A stretch of 64,000 nt of DNA from Pelotomaculum terephthalicicum JT (GTDB taxonomy: Bacteria > Bacillota > Desulfotomaculia > Desulfotomaculales > Pelotomaculaceae): contig NZ_JAKNBL010000013.1 in the NCBI RefSeq assembly GCF_022410535.1, forward strand, positions 17,617 to 81,616. Reading direction: 5' to 3'. The translations under genes and the position numbers were made by a program. The notes beneath the pieces were generated by a model. That model saw only the letters and a list, made by a program, of their open reading frames with translations. It had not been told where the DNA came from and did not search any database. This document shows, in pieces, positions 1 through 8,141 of this stretch (within the stretch, counting starts at the first letter, position 1; the number at the start of each line of letters is the position of its first letter).

Positions 1-1186
1 CTCGCTCCCGCACGATAGCGTCCGTCATTCTGGCCACCCGCGCCATTTCCTTCACGTCGTGCACACGGACAATATCCGCGCCGTTGACAATGCCCACCGC
101 CACGGTCGCCGCCGTGCCTTCCACCCGCTGCTCCACAGGCAGGCCGAGCACCTTGCCGATAGTTGACTTGCGGGAAGTGCCGATCAATACCGGGAGTCCC
201 AGACAGCGCAGTTCTCTAAGCCGCCGCAGCACTTCCAAATTTTGTCCGGCTGTTTTGCCAAACCCGATGCCCGGATCAATAATGATTTTATCCCTGACCA
301 TGCCCGCTTCCAGGGCAAAACCAATGCTTTCTTGAAAATACGCGATCATATCGCCGGTCAAATCGCCGTATCCGGTCCCCTCCTGATTGTGCATCAGCAC
401 CACCGGCGCGCCGTATTCCGCGGCCAGCCCGGCCATGGCCGGATCAGCGCGCAAGGCCCATTGATCGTTCAGCATGTGGGCGCCTGATTCCAAAGCCTGC
501 CGCGCTACCGCGGCCTTAGAAGTATCAATTGAAATGGGAACCGGCAACTCTTTAACCAGTTCTTTCAGCACCGGGATCACCCGCGCCGCTTCTTCACCCG
601 CGTCCACCGGCGTGTGTCCCGGCCGGGTAGACTCGCCGCCCAGGTCAATGATATCGGCCCCGTCGGCTACCATTTGTTTTGCCCGGACAACAGCCGAACT
701 GCAGTCGAGGTATCTTCCCCCGTCCGAAAAGGAATCCGGCGTGACATTCAGAATTCCCATAACAAGGGTTCTCTCGCCCACACGGACAGTTATGCCCCGG
801 CAGTCCAGATCGCCGGGCAGCCTTCCCTCCCGGCCGGCCAGGACCGCCCCAATCCGGGCGGCCAATGCGGACAAACCGTAAGGCTGCAGGCGGAGCTTGG
901 CCATAAAGGCGCTATATTGTTTCAACGTACCCATCAAAAGCACTTTGGTTTCACTCACTGAACAGTTTACAGCACCTCTGGCGACAGCGGCTTCCCCACC
1001 TTTGCCGAGCATTTCCTGTTTAATGATATTAGCCTGCTCCGGCCGCACCCCTTCCAGCATCACCAGGCGGTGCACCATTTTGGGGGCCATCCACCTGCAG
1101 CCGGCTTGATCGGCGCCGACTGATTCCAGGATTCGCATCGCCTGCTTCTGATTATCAACCTCGATGCCGAAAACCTTGATGGCCAA
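1..1186 (-). CDS. folP: dihydropteroate synthase (3' end beyond window)
   Basis: Condenses p-aminobenzoate with dihydropterin pyrophosphate in folate synthesis (cytoplasm). I translated the minus strand directly: a TTG start at 1184-1186 follows a GGAGGTGG ribosome binding site, and 395 codons are visible before the window edge. DHPS signatures appear in order: ILNVTPDSFSDGG (about residue 145-157), DLGGESTRPG, SIDTSK, LMHNQEGT, IDPGIGFGK and GTSRKS. Roughly 135 residues precede the first signature, where E. coli FolP has only about a dozen; this N-terminal extension is real coding sequence in frame with the catalytic part. The rest of the folate cluster probably continues to the left. Function is certain from the motifs; the role of the extension is unknown. 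Confidence 0.95.
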   Translation of the reverse strand, partial: MAIKVFGIEVDNQKQAMRILESVGADQAGCRWMAPKMVHRLVMLEGVRPEQANIIKQEMLGKGGEAAVARGAVNCSVSETKVLLMGTLKQYSAFMAKLRLQPYGLSALAARIGAVLAGREGRLPGDLDCRGITVRVGERTLVMGILNVTPDSFSDGGRYLDCSSAVVRAKQMVADGADIIDLGGESTRPGHTPVDAGEEAARVIPVLKELVKELPVPISIDTSKAAVARQALESGAHMLNDQWALRADPAMAGLAAEYGAPVVLMHNQEGTGYGDLTGDMIAYFQESIGFALEAGMVRDKIIIDPGIGFGKTAGQNLEVLRRLRELRCLGLPVLIGTSRKSTIGKVLGLPVEQRVEGTAATVAVGIVNGADIVRVHDVKEMARVARMTDAIVRER

Positions 1187-1314
1187 TCCGCCACCTCCAT
1201 CTTCTGAAGTCTGATTATATTTTTCTTCAATGTGGGAAATATTATATCACGATAGGCTAGACGGCAGCTGCCTGTTGGTCTTTCAGGTAATGAGATTATC
1301 ATCAAACCAGGCTC

Positions 1315-1731
1315 TCAGTCGGCGGTGACGTGAATAACAATAACAGGACAGACGGCCCCGGAACATACTTTATTGCTGACACTGCCCATCAGCAGGCCGG
1401 GAATTTTCCCCAGGCCCCTGCTGCCCATGATAATCACATCATAGCTCTCTATTTTTGCCTTTTTAAGAATTTCCTTGGAAGGATTGCCGAGCGCCACGGC
1501 GGTATCGATTTTTACGTCATTGCCGCTGATTTCTTCCCTCAACTGCTCAAGCATTAGCTGTGCGTTTGTCCTCAGCACTTTAATCTTTTCTTCAGAATGA
1601 TTCGCAATATCCTGCACTATATGGAAGAGCGTAACTGTTGACTTAGACACCAGGGCGAGCTTAACAGCATGCTGCGCGGCTGAAATAGCCTGCCTGGAAT
1701 TATCGAAAGGTACTAGGATCTTTTTATACAT
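1315..1731 (-). CDS. universal stress protein (UspA family)
   Basis: A 138-residue single-domain universal stress protein. It starts MYKKILVPFD, with the ATG at 1729-1731 preceded by GGGAGG at nine bases; an upstream in-frame start at 1749 has no such site. The C-terminal half carries the nucleotide-binding pattern G-x2-G-x9-G-S (GSRGLGK... then GS), so this is the ATP-binding subtype. Members are cytoplasmic dimers linked to stress survival; the substrate or partner is not predictable. It stands between folP and fhs on the same strand but with spacers, so co-transcription is possible rather than shown. Confidence 0.9.
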   Translation of the reverse strand: MYKKILVPFDNSRQAISAAQHAVKLALVSKSTVTLFHIVQDIANHSEEKIKVLRTNAQLMLEQLREEISGNDVKIDTAVALGNPSKEILKKAKIESYDVIIMGSRGLGKIPGLLMGSVSNKVCSGAVCPVIVIHVTAD

Positions 1732-1798
1732 TACACATGCCTCCCGCAATATTCGCCGGTAACTATCGTTCTTGACAATACTGTCTGAGGCGGATATC

Positions 1799-3559
1799 CT
1801 AAAATAGACCTGTCACCTTCCCGGTATTTACATTTACGTCAATTCTTCTAAACGCCGGATTAGAGCCGGTACCAGGCATCAGGCTGATTGAACCGGTTAC
1901 TGGACACAGAAACCTCGCCCCGGCAAAAACTAAAATATCATGCACCGGCAGAACCCAATCCTTGGGCACTCCCTTTAGTTCCGGATCATGAGACAAACTC
2001 AGATGTGTTTTTACCATTACGGTTGCGTAATCACTCATCACGGGATCAGCTTCCAGCTTTTTGGCTTTGGCTTCAGCTTCCGCGGCCCAGGCGACACCTT
2101 CAGCTCCGTACACTTCCCTGGCAATTGCTTCCACCCTCTGCCGCAACGGCATTTCCCGCGGGTAGAGGAATTTAAAGTCAACTTCTTCATTACAGGCGTC
2201 AATAACCGCGTCTGCCAGCTCAAGAGCGCCTTCCCCGCCGGCCCGCCAATGTCTGGAAAGCGCACAGCGGGCGCCGGCCTGCTCCGCATACCGGCGCACC
2301 ATGTTAAACTCCTCTTTGGTATCCGTGCCGTAAGCGTTAATGCAGACAACCGGCTTGATCCCCGCTTTTTTAACGGTGTTTATATGATGCAGCAGGTTCG
2401 GAATACCTTTTTCCAAAAGACTCAGGTTCTCTTTCCGGTACTCTTCAGCCAGCGGCCGGCCCGGCACAACCCTGGGTCCGCCGCCGTGCATCTTCAAAGC
2501 CCTGATGGTAGCAGTGACAACTGAAACGCTGGGCACAAGCCCGCTTAACCGGCATTTTACATTCCAAAATTTTTCAAAACCGATGTCCGCCCCGAAACCG
2601 CTCTCGGTTACGTGATAATCGAACATCTTCAAGCCGATGCGATCGGCGATAATGGAAGACTGTCCCACGGCAATATTGGCGAAAGGTCCGGCGTGCACCA
2701 TGCAGGGCTGGTGCTCTACCGTCGACATCAGAGTCGGGTTAATGCTGTTGCTCATCCAGGCGCACATGGCGCCGGCAACTTCCAGGTCGGCAGTGGTAAC
2801 CGCGTTGCCCCGCTTATCGTAAGCCACAACGATTTCGCCCAGTCTTTCCCGCAAATCCCGCAAGTCACGGACAATAGCGAGAATAGCCATGATCTCGGAA
2901 CTGCCGGCGATGTGGAATTTGGACGACATCATGAAGCCGTCCATTTTGCCGCCTATGCCCATAACAATATTACGCAGGCCCTGAGCGCAAAAATCAATGA
3001 CCCAGCCCATTTCCACCCGTTTCGGATCGATGTCCAGGCGTCTTAGATTCCGGCTTGCCAGTTCCCCGTCACTGTAGTTCGCCTCGTGCTGCATCCGGGC
3101 GTTAAGGGCTACCATGGCCAGATTATGCGCATTCATGAGGTCGTTTATATCACCGGTAAGCCCCATGGAAAACTCGGTCATGGGAACAAGCAAGGCGTTG
3201 CCGCCGCCGGCGGCCGTACCTTTGATATTCATGGTAGGTCCGCCCGACGGCTGCCTGACACAGCCGCCCGCATTCTGGTGCCTTTTGCCCAGCCCCTCCA
3301 GCAAACCCACGGTGGTAGTCGTCTTCCCCTCACCCAACGGAGTGGGCGTGATCGCGGTAACTTCAATATACTTGCCGTCCCGCCTGTTCTTTAAGCGGTT
3401 GATAATCTTCAGGAAATCAAGCTTGCACACTCTTCCGTAAGGGATAACCTCGTCTTTTTCTAAAAAAAGCCTGTCCCGCCATTGCTCCGGCGTAGGCATA
3501 TGTTTTTCCGCTTCTTCGGCAATCTGCCAATCAGCCATTCTTGTCGCGTCATACGGCAT
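1799..3559 (-). CDS. fhs: formate-tetrahydrofolate ligase
   Basis: ATP-dependent formation of 10-formyl-THF from formate, the entry step of the methyl branch of the Wood-Ljungdahl pathway and a source of C1 units. The 586-residue protein has the Fhs phosphate-binding loop [14 protein letters not shown] near residue 90 and the long conserved core ([44 protein letters not shown]). It is slightly longer than the approximately 560-residue Moorella enzyme. The presence of fhs fits an acetogenic or syntrophic anaerobe but is not proof, since many Clostridia use it for C1 assimilation. The neighbour folP supplies the folate precursor. Confidence 0.97.
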   Translation of the reverse strand: MPYDATRMADWQIAEEAEKHMPTPEQWRDRLFLEKDEVIPYGRVCKLDFLKIINRLKNRRDGKYIEVTAITPTPLGEGKTTTTVGLLEGLGKRHQNAGGCVRQPSGGPTMNIKGTAAGGGNALLVPMTEFSMGLTGDINDLMNAHNLAMVALNARMQHEANYSDGELASRNLRRLDIDPKRVEMGWVIDFCAQGLRNIVMGIGGKMDGFMMSSKFHIAGSSEIMAILAIVRDLRDLRERLGEIVVAYDKRGNAVTTADLEVAGAMCAWMSNSINPTLMSTVEHQPCMVHAGPFANIAVGQSSIIADRIGLKMFDYHVTESGFGADIGFEKFWNVKCRLSGLVPSVSVVTATIRALKMHGGGPRVVPGRPLAEEYRKENLSLLEKGIPNLLHHINTVKKAGIKPVVCINAYGTDTKEEFNMVRRYAEQAGARCALSRHWRAGGEGALELADAVIDACNEEVDFKFLYPREMPLRQRVEAIAREVYGAEGVAWAAEAEAKAKKLEADPVMSDYATVMVKTHLSLSHDPELKGVPKDWVLPVHDILVFAGARFLCPVTGSISLMPGTGSNPAFRRIDVNVNTGKVTGLF

Positions 3560-3612
3560 AAAATGTTCCTCTTATGAATGTTCCTCTTAATATCTTCTTG
3601 TATCTTCGGGGA

Positions 3613-4068
3613 TTATTCGTAGATCCACCGGTCGAGATCCCGGTCGTATACAACTAATTCCTCTTCTTTGAAAAACAGGCCGATTTCCCTGGCGGCGCTG
3701 GCAGGCGAATCTGATCCGTGGATTACGTTTCTCCCCATATCAATCCCAAAGCTGTTTCTAATCGTTCCCGGCGCGGCTTTCAAAGGATCGGTCGCCCCCA
3801 TCATCTCTCTGGCGGCGCTGATCGCGTTTTTCCCCTCAATTACCATGGCCACAACCGGCCCGGAAGTAATGAAATCCACCAGTGGCTCAAAAAAGGGCTT
3901 GCCGGCATGTTCACCATAGTGTTTTTCTGCCAATTCCCTGGTTATTTTAAACATTTTCAGGCCGATAATTTTAAATCCCTTTTTCTCAAACCTGGAGATA
4001 ATTTCTCCCGCCAGATTGCGCTGCACGCCGTCGGGCTTAACCATAAGATATGTGCGTTCCTTTTGCAT
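3613..4068 (-). CDS. ndk: nucleoside diphosphate kinase
   Basis: Equilibrates nucleoside tri- and diphosphates through a phosphohistidine intermediate. The 151-residue length is normal for the family. The catalytic histidine is H117 in NVIHGSDS, and the N-terminal MVKPDGVQR and GTIRNSFG segments are typical. It lies 53 bases downstream of fhs's start in the same orientation, upstream of fhs in transcription order. No unusual residue was noticed. Confidence 0.97.
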   Translation of the reverse strand: MQKERTYLMVKPDGVQRNLAGEIISRFEKKGFKIIGLKMFKITRELAEKHYGEHAGKPFFEPLVDFITSGPVVAMVIEGKNAISAAREMMGATDPLKAAPGTIRNSFGIDMGRNVIHGSDSPASAAREIGLFFKEEELVVYDRDLDRWIYE

Positions 4069-4186
4069 TCCTGTAATTACCTCCTGTGACTATTCAGCAG
4101 TCTCCGGCTCCGCACCGGCATCAATTACACCGCGCGACCCGGGAAATGATCAAAAAAACAGGGCCTGAATCGGCCACGAATATACT

Positions 4187-6025
4187 TTAATTAACTCTGT
4201 CCAGCCGCTCCGCCTCGCCGGCTTGCTTCATCAACTCCGCAAATTCATCAGCTTCAACAGTCTCTTTGGCAAAAAGCGTTTTCGCCACCAGATGCAGGGT
4301 TTCCAGGTGTTCCTCCAGGACTTGCTTCGCTTTGTTGTATGAACTGTCAATCATTTCCCGCACCTGCACGTCAATGGCGTTTGCCACCTCTTCACTGTAG
4401 TTGCGGTCCCTGGACAAATCCCGCCCAAGGAACGGGGTATCCTGTTTATGCCCGAAAGTCATCGATCCCAGGTCGCTCATCCCGTATTCCATGACCATTT
4501 TCCGAACTATAGCGGTGGAGCGCTCCAGGTCGTTTTGCGCGCCGGTGCTGATTTCTTTCAGCACCACGGCCTCGGCCACACGCCCGCCCAGCAGCATGGT
4601 TACCTGATCGATGAGCTGTGATTTGGTGGCGTAATAGCGGTCCTCTTTGGGCAGGAGCAGAGTGTAACCGCCGGCGCGGCCCCTCGGTATTATTGAAACC
4701 TTGTGCACCGGATCGGTATTAGGCAGCAGGTAGCCCATCACGGCATGGCCGGCCTCGTGGTAGCAAACCAGCCACTTTTCTTTTTCGCTGATTACCTTGG
4801 ATTTCTTTTCAGGTCCCGCGATCACTCTCTCAATGGAATTCTCCAGGTCGGCCATCGTCACCTTTTTGCGGTTTTGCCGCGCCGCCAGAAGCGCCGCCTC
4901 GTTGGTCAGGTTGGCCAGGTCGGCGCCGGTGAACCCCGGGGTCCGGCGCGCGATAATCTCCAAATTTACCGCTGTATCCAGAGGTTTGCCGCGCACATGC
5001 ACTTTGAGAATTTCTTTACGCCCGTTGACATCCGGCGCGTCTACCACTACCTGACGGTCGAATCGCCCCGGCCTTAAGAGCGCCGGGTCAAGAATATCCG
5101 GACGGTTGGTGGCCGCCAAAATAATTATGCCCTCGTTCGGCGAAAATCCGTCCATTTCCACCAGAAGCTGGTTCAAGGTCTGCTCGCGCTCGTCGTGGCC
5201 GCCGCCGAGGCCCGCGCCCCGCTGCCGCCCCACAGCGTCTATTTCATCCACAAAAACGATGCAGGGAGCGTTTTTCTTTGCTTGCTCAAAGAGATCCCGC
5301 ACCCGCGAAGCGCCTACGCCCACGAACATTTCCACAAAGTCCGAACCGCTGATGCTGAAAAAGGGAACACCCGCCTCGCCTGCCACCGCCCGGGCCAGAA
5401 GAGTCTTGCCGGTGCCGGGCGGCCCAAAGAGAAGCACCCCTTTAGGTATCTTGGCGCCAAGCTCGTGAAACTTCCGCGGACTTTTCAAAAATTCGACTAT
5501 TTCCTCCAGTTCTTCCTTTACTTCATCCGCCCCGGCCACATCAGTGAAGGTGACTTTCTTCTTTTCGTCATTCTGCAGCCTGGCGCGGCTCTTGCCGAAA
5601 GACATAACCCGGTTGCCGCCCCCCTGGGTCTGCTGCATCAGGAAAAAGAACAGCACCACAAACAAGAGAATCGGCAGCAGCGTTGTCAGCAGCCCGGTCC
5701 ACCAGCCGGGTTGGGCCGGCTCTTCTGTTCTCCAGTCAACCTTTTTTTCTTTGAGGGACTCGTACAGGACAGTATCCATGGCGGGCCCTATGGTCTCAAA
5801 CTTGCTCCCGTCTATTCTCTCCCCGGTGATTATATTAGTATAATTCTCCGGCTGGATTACAACAATTTTAATCTGGCCGTTGGCCAATTCATCTAAAAAT
5901 TTGCTATAACCCTCCACCTCGGCGGGATTCTTGGGTGGCACCGCATATTTAAGCAAAAAGATAATAACGACTACGATCAACAAATATATGCTAAGGTTTT
6001 TTACAACCTTATTCAAATATGCCAC
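4187..6025 (-). CDS. ftsH: ATP-dependent zinc metalloprotease FtsH
   Basis: Membrane-anchored AAA protease that degrades misfolded membrane proteins and short-lived regulators. Two membrane segments lie near the N-terminus ([14 protein letters not shown] and the [18 protein letters not shown] stretch). The AAA module has Walker A GPPGTGKT, Walker [11 protein letters not shown] and the second region of homology ending RPGRFDR; the protease site is HEAGH, with the third zinc ligand in NDLERS. The start is uncertain. GGAGAGG sits just before GTG at 6025 and eleven bases before TTG at 6016 (MNKVVKNL, the typical FtsH start); a GTG at 6058 lacks a ribosome binding site. In Bacillus, hpt lies between tilS and ftsH; it is missing here. 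Confidence 0.97.
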   Translation of the reverse strand: MAYLNKVVKNLSIYLLIVVVIIFLLKYAVPPKNPAEVEGYSKFLDELANGQIKIVVIQPENYTNIITGERIDGSKFETIGPAMDTVLYESLKEKKVDWRTEEPAQPGWWTGLLTTLLPILLFVVLFFFLMQQTQGGGNRVMSFGKSRARLQNDEKKKVTFTDVAGADEVKEELEEIVEFLKSPRKFHELGAKIPKGVLLFGPPGTGKTLLARAVAGEAGVPFFSISGSDFVEMFVGVGASRVRDLFEQAKKNAPCIVFVDEIDAVGRQRGAGLGGGHDEREQTLNQLLVEMDGFSPNEGIIILAATNRPDILDPALLRPGRFDRQVVVDAPDVNGRKEILKVHVRGKPLDTAVNLEIIARRTPGFTGADLANLTNEAALLAARQNRKKVTMADLENSIERVIAGPEKKSKVISEKEKWLVCYHEAGHAVMGYLLPNTDPVHKVSIIPRGRAGGYTLLLPKEDRYYATKSQLIDQVTMLLGGRVAEAVVLKEISTGAQNDLERSTAIVRKMVMEYGMSDLGSMTFGHKQDTPFLGRDLSRDRNYSEEVANAIDVQVREMIDSSYNKAKQVLEEHLETLHLVAKTLFAKETVEADEFAELMKQAGEAERLDRVN

Positions 6026-6107
6026 TTCCTCTCCAAAAGTCGGGACAGAAAAACCCACAATTATAATTATACCATGATGCGCAAAATATTAAAGGTTATT
6101 TTTGTTA

Positions 6108-6333
6108 CTCTCTCAGAAGCCGGAAGTCAGGAGTCAGCATTCAAAATAATTCAAAGAAGAATAAACTGTTTCTCTCATTCTGCCCCGAAAATAAATCTTT
6201 ACCATTTTCTATTTTTCAGATGGTGAAGTGAAGCTTCACGTACGTTTGGCTCCTATTCCCAACTCTTCACTCCTGTCTCCTGATTCCTATCTACTGACTA
6301 CTAACTTCTGTCTCCTGACTCCTGAGAGTCAGG
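6108..6333. repeat. degenerate GGAGTCAG-type repeats flanking a 100-base spacer
   Basis: The intergenic stretch between ftsH and tilS holds one copy of a GAAGTCAGGAGTCAG motif at about 6122-6138. A run of its reverse complement (CTCCTGA, CTGACTCC, in several imperfect copies) lies at about 6266-6333. The right-hand run enters the 3' end of tilS, where it encodes the last residues PDSQESGDRS. Repeats of this look are common between genes in related Clostridia, to my recollection; whether they mark a mobile element is not known. Confidence 0.6.
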
Positions 6334-7734
6334 CGCGCCCCGCACCAGTTCCAAATGCAGTATTTTCGCAGTGTCATTATCAATTTTCCACTTTTCCCCC
6401 ACCCGTATACCCCCAATCCAGATTATTTCTTCCGGCGTGCAAACCAGTGGCAGGCAGTCTCTTTGCGCCTGGGGAACCTTCTGTTTGATTAAAAAATCTT
6501 TTAATTTTACCGCGGACCTGTGCCCGTAGGGACAAAAAACATCCCCTTTCAAACGCCGCCGCACGAATATTTGCGGCGGCAGCTTGGCAAAATCCAACAA
6601 TGCTTCCGTAGCCGGCAAAAAACGCGGCTCCGGGGCGTCCTCAACAGCTGTCAAGGAAGCGCGCACAGTGCGGTCCAACTCAGGTATGTAGGTTGAACCA
6701 GGCACTTTCAGCGGGTAAAGGTAATGGCCGGGCTCCGGGTTTTTCCGCTCCGCGCGCAGCTCGAGAGCCGCATAAGACCGGATTGCCGCAATACCCGCCG
6801 GCAGGGACGCGCTCAAGCCGGTTGCTTCACTGTCCAGCAAATCCAGCACGGCTTTTGTGTGCGTAAAAGACAGATCACGCCCTGAACCGGTCAAATCGCG
6901 CCAGGCCAGCCTGACCACCCTGCGCACGACGGCCTTGGGCATCTCCCGCAAGCGGGCTAGAGACAATCTGATTACCCCGTCGCCGTCATTTAGCCCGGCT
7001 TGCCGGTACGCTTTCAGCGCCTGTTCCTCCAGGTAGCCGTCCTCCTCCCGGCAAATCTCGCCCAGCCTGAGCAAAGAGGCAGTCAGACCCGGGTTATACG
7101 CGTTTTTCAGCAGAGGAATCAGTTCCCTTCTGACCCTGTTCCGCAAGTATACAGGCTTCAAATTTGAGGAATCATTGCGAAAGGGCAGGTTCATTTCCGC
7201 GCAGTAGCGTTCGATTTGAGACCGCCGTATCGCCAACAGCGGCCTGATAATATAATTATCCCGCACCGGCATGATGCCCTTTAGCCCCGTTGTGCCCGCG
7301 CCCCGCAGAAAATTGATTAAAATAGTCTCGGCCTGGTCATCGGCCTGGTGGGCCAGCGCTATTTTACCCGCCCCGTTTTTTTTCGCCACCTCTTCAAGAA
7401 AGCGATAACGCACCTCCCGCGCGGCTACCTGGGCGGGAAGTCCTCTTGCGCTCCGGTACGCCGGTACGTCAACAGCTTCAACTGTGGCGGGCAACTGGTA
7501 GCGCCCGGCCACCCCGGCCACAAACAAAGCGTCGGCCTCTGATTCAGCCCCGCGGAACATGTGGTTAAGATGAGCCACGTGCAGGGAAATCTCCAGATCG
7601 CGCGTTAAACAGTGCAGCAAATGCAGCAGCGCGACTGAGTCGGGGCCGCCGGAAACCGCCACCACCACCCGGTCACCCCGCTCCACCATCCGGCAGCGTT
7701 CAATATATGCGCGAACCTCGCGGAGCAGATCCAT
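6301..7734 (-). CDS. tilS: tRNA(Ile)-lysidine synthetase
   Basis: Converts C34 of the CAU-anticodon isoleucine tRNA to lysidine, changing both charging and decoding. The PP-loop ATP pyrophosphatase motif VAVSGGPDSVALLH is near the N-terminus, followed by AHLNHMFRG and ALAHQADDQAETIL, and a C-terminal TilS domain after about residue 380 (RRRLKGDVFCPYG...KDFLIKQKVP). The ATG at 7732-7734 (MDLLREVR) follows TTGGAG; the upstream in-frame codon at 7755 has no better site. The last ten residues are encoded by the local degenerate repeat and probably replace the original end. The gene sits beside spoIIE and ftsH as in Bacillus. Confidence 0.95.
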   Translation of the reverse strand: MDLLREVRAYIERCRMVERGDRVVVAVSGGPDSVALLHLLHCLTRDLEISLHVAHLNHMFRGAESEADALFVAGVAGRYQLPATVEAVDVPAYRSARGLPAQVAAREVRYRFLEEVAKKNGAGKIALAHQADDQAETILINFLRGAGTTGLKGIMPVRDNYIIRPLLAIRRSQIERYCAEMNLPFRNDSSNLKPVYLRNRVRRELIPLLKNAYNPGLTASLLRLGEICREEDGYLEEQALKAYRQAGLNDGDGVIRLSLARLREMPKAVVRRVVRLAWRDLTGSGRDLSFTHTKAVLDLLDSEATGLSASLPAGIAAIRSYAALELRAERKNPEPGHYLYPLKVPGSTYIPELDRTVRASLTAVEDAPEPRFLPATEALLDFAKLPPQIFVRRRLKGDVFCPYGHRSAVKLKDFLIKQKVPQAQRDCLPLVCTPEEIIWIGGIRVGEKWKIDNDTAKILHLELVRGAPDSQESGDRS

Positions 7735-7840
7735 CAGGCTCCAACCTCTCCACAAAATACTTCACACGATAGTTCATTGATATTCAACAATGATGAAAGT
7801 TTTTCCTGCAAATAACGGAAAATAAGACCTTTGGGCTGTC

Positions 7841-8062
7841 ATGCGCGGCTCATGTTCGGGGATCCATAATTGTTCGGGCTCTTTCGCCTCTAAGAGACAA
7901 TTGGGAATACAGGCTATTAAACGTGCCGTTGGCCTCGGTCTGCAGCTTTCTTTACGTGACGGTTTAGCTGCGGAAGCAGAATTATTAGGACAATTGTGTA
8001 AAGGTGAAGATATCAGTGAAGGTGTTAAAGCTTTTTTTGAAAAACGATCACCTGCATTTTGA
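7841..8062 (+). pseudogene. C-terminal remnant of a crotonase (enoyl-CoA hydratase)
   Basis: A 73-residue open frame between tilS and spoIIE, on the opposite strand to both. Its second half (IQAIKRAVGLGLQLSLRDG, LAAEAELLGQLCKGEDISEG, VKAFFEKRSPAF) matches the C-terminal helices of short-chain enoyl-CoA hydratases, where a similar A/EGLxxEAELFG...F..KR.P.F tail is diagnostic. The catalytic N-terminal two thirds are absent and the first about 22 residues do not resemble the family. No ribosome binding site was found. I read it as a decayed fragment, not a functional gene. Confidence 0.7.
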
Positions 8063-8141
8063 AGCTAATCTTCTTCATATAAAGAGGACTGTAATTCGAT
8101 CAAGGTTTTTTGGCATTAGCTCTCTGAACTATTGTGCCGGG

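Noticed and set aside
1060..1305. 81-aa minus-strand frame overlapping the folP start
   Set aside because: Out of frame with folP, which has the full family motif set and a strong ribosome binding site.
5195..5896. 233-aa plus-strand frame antisense to ftsH
   Set aside because: Shadow frame; ftsH on the minus strand has every expected motif.
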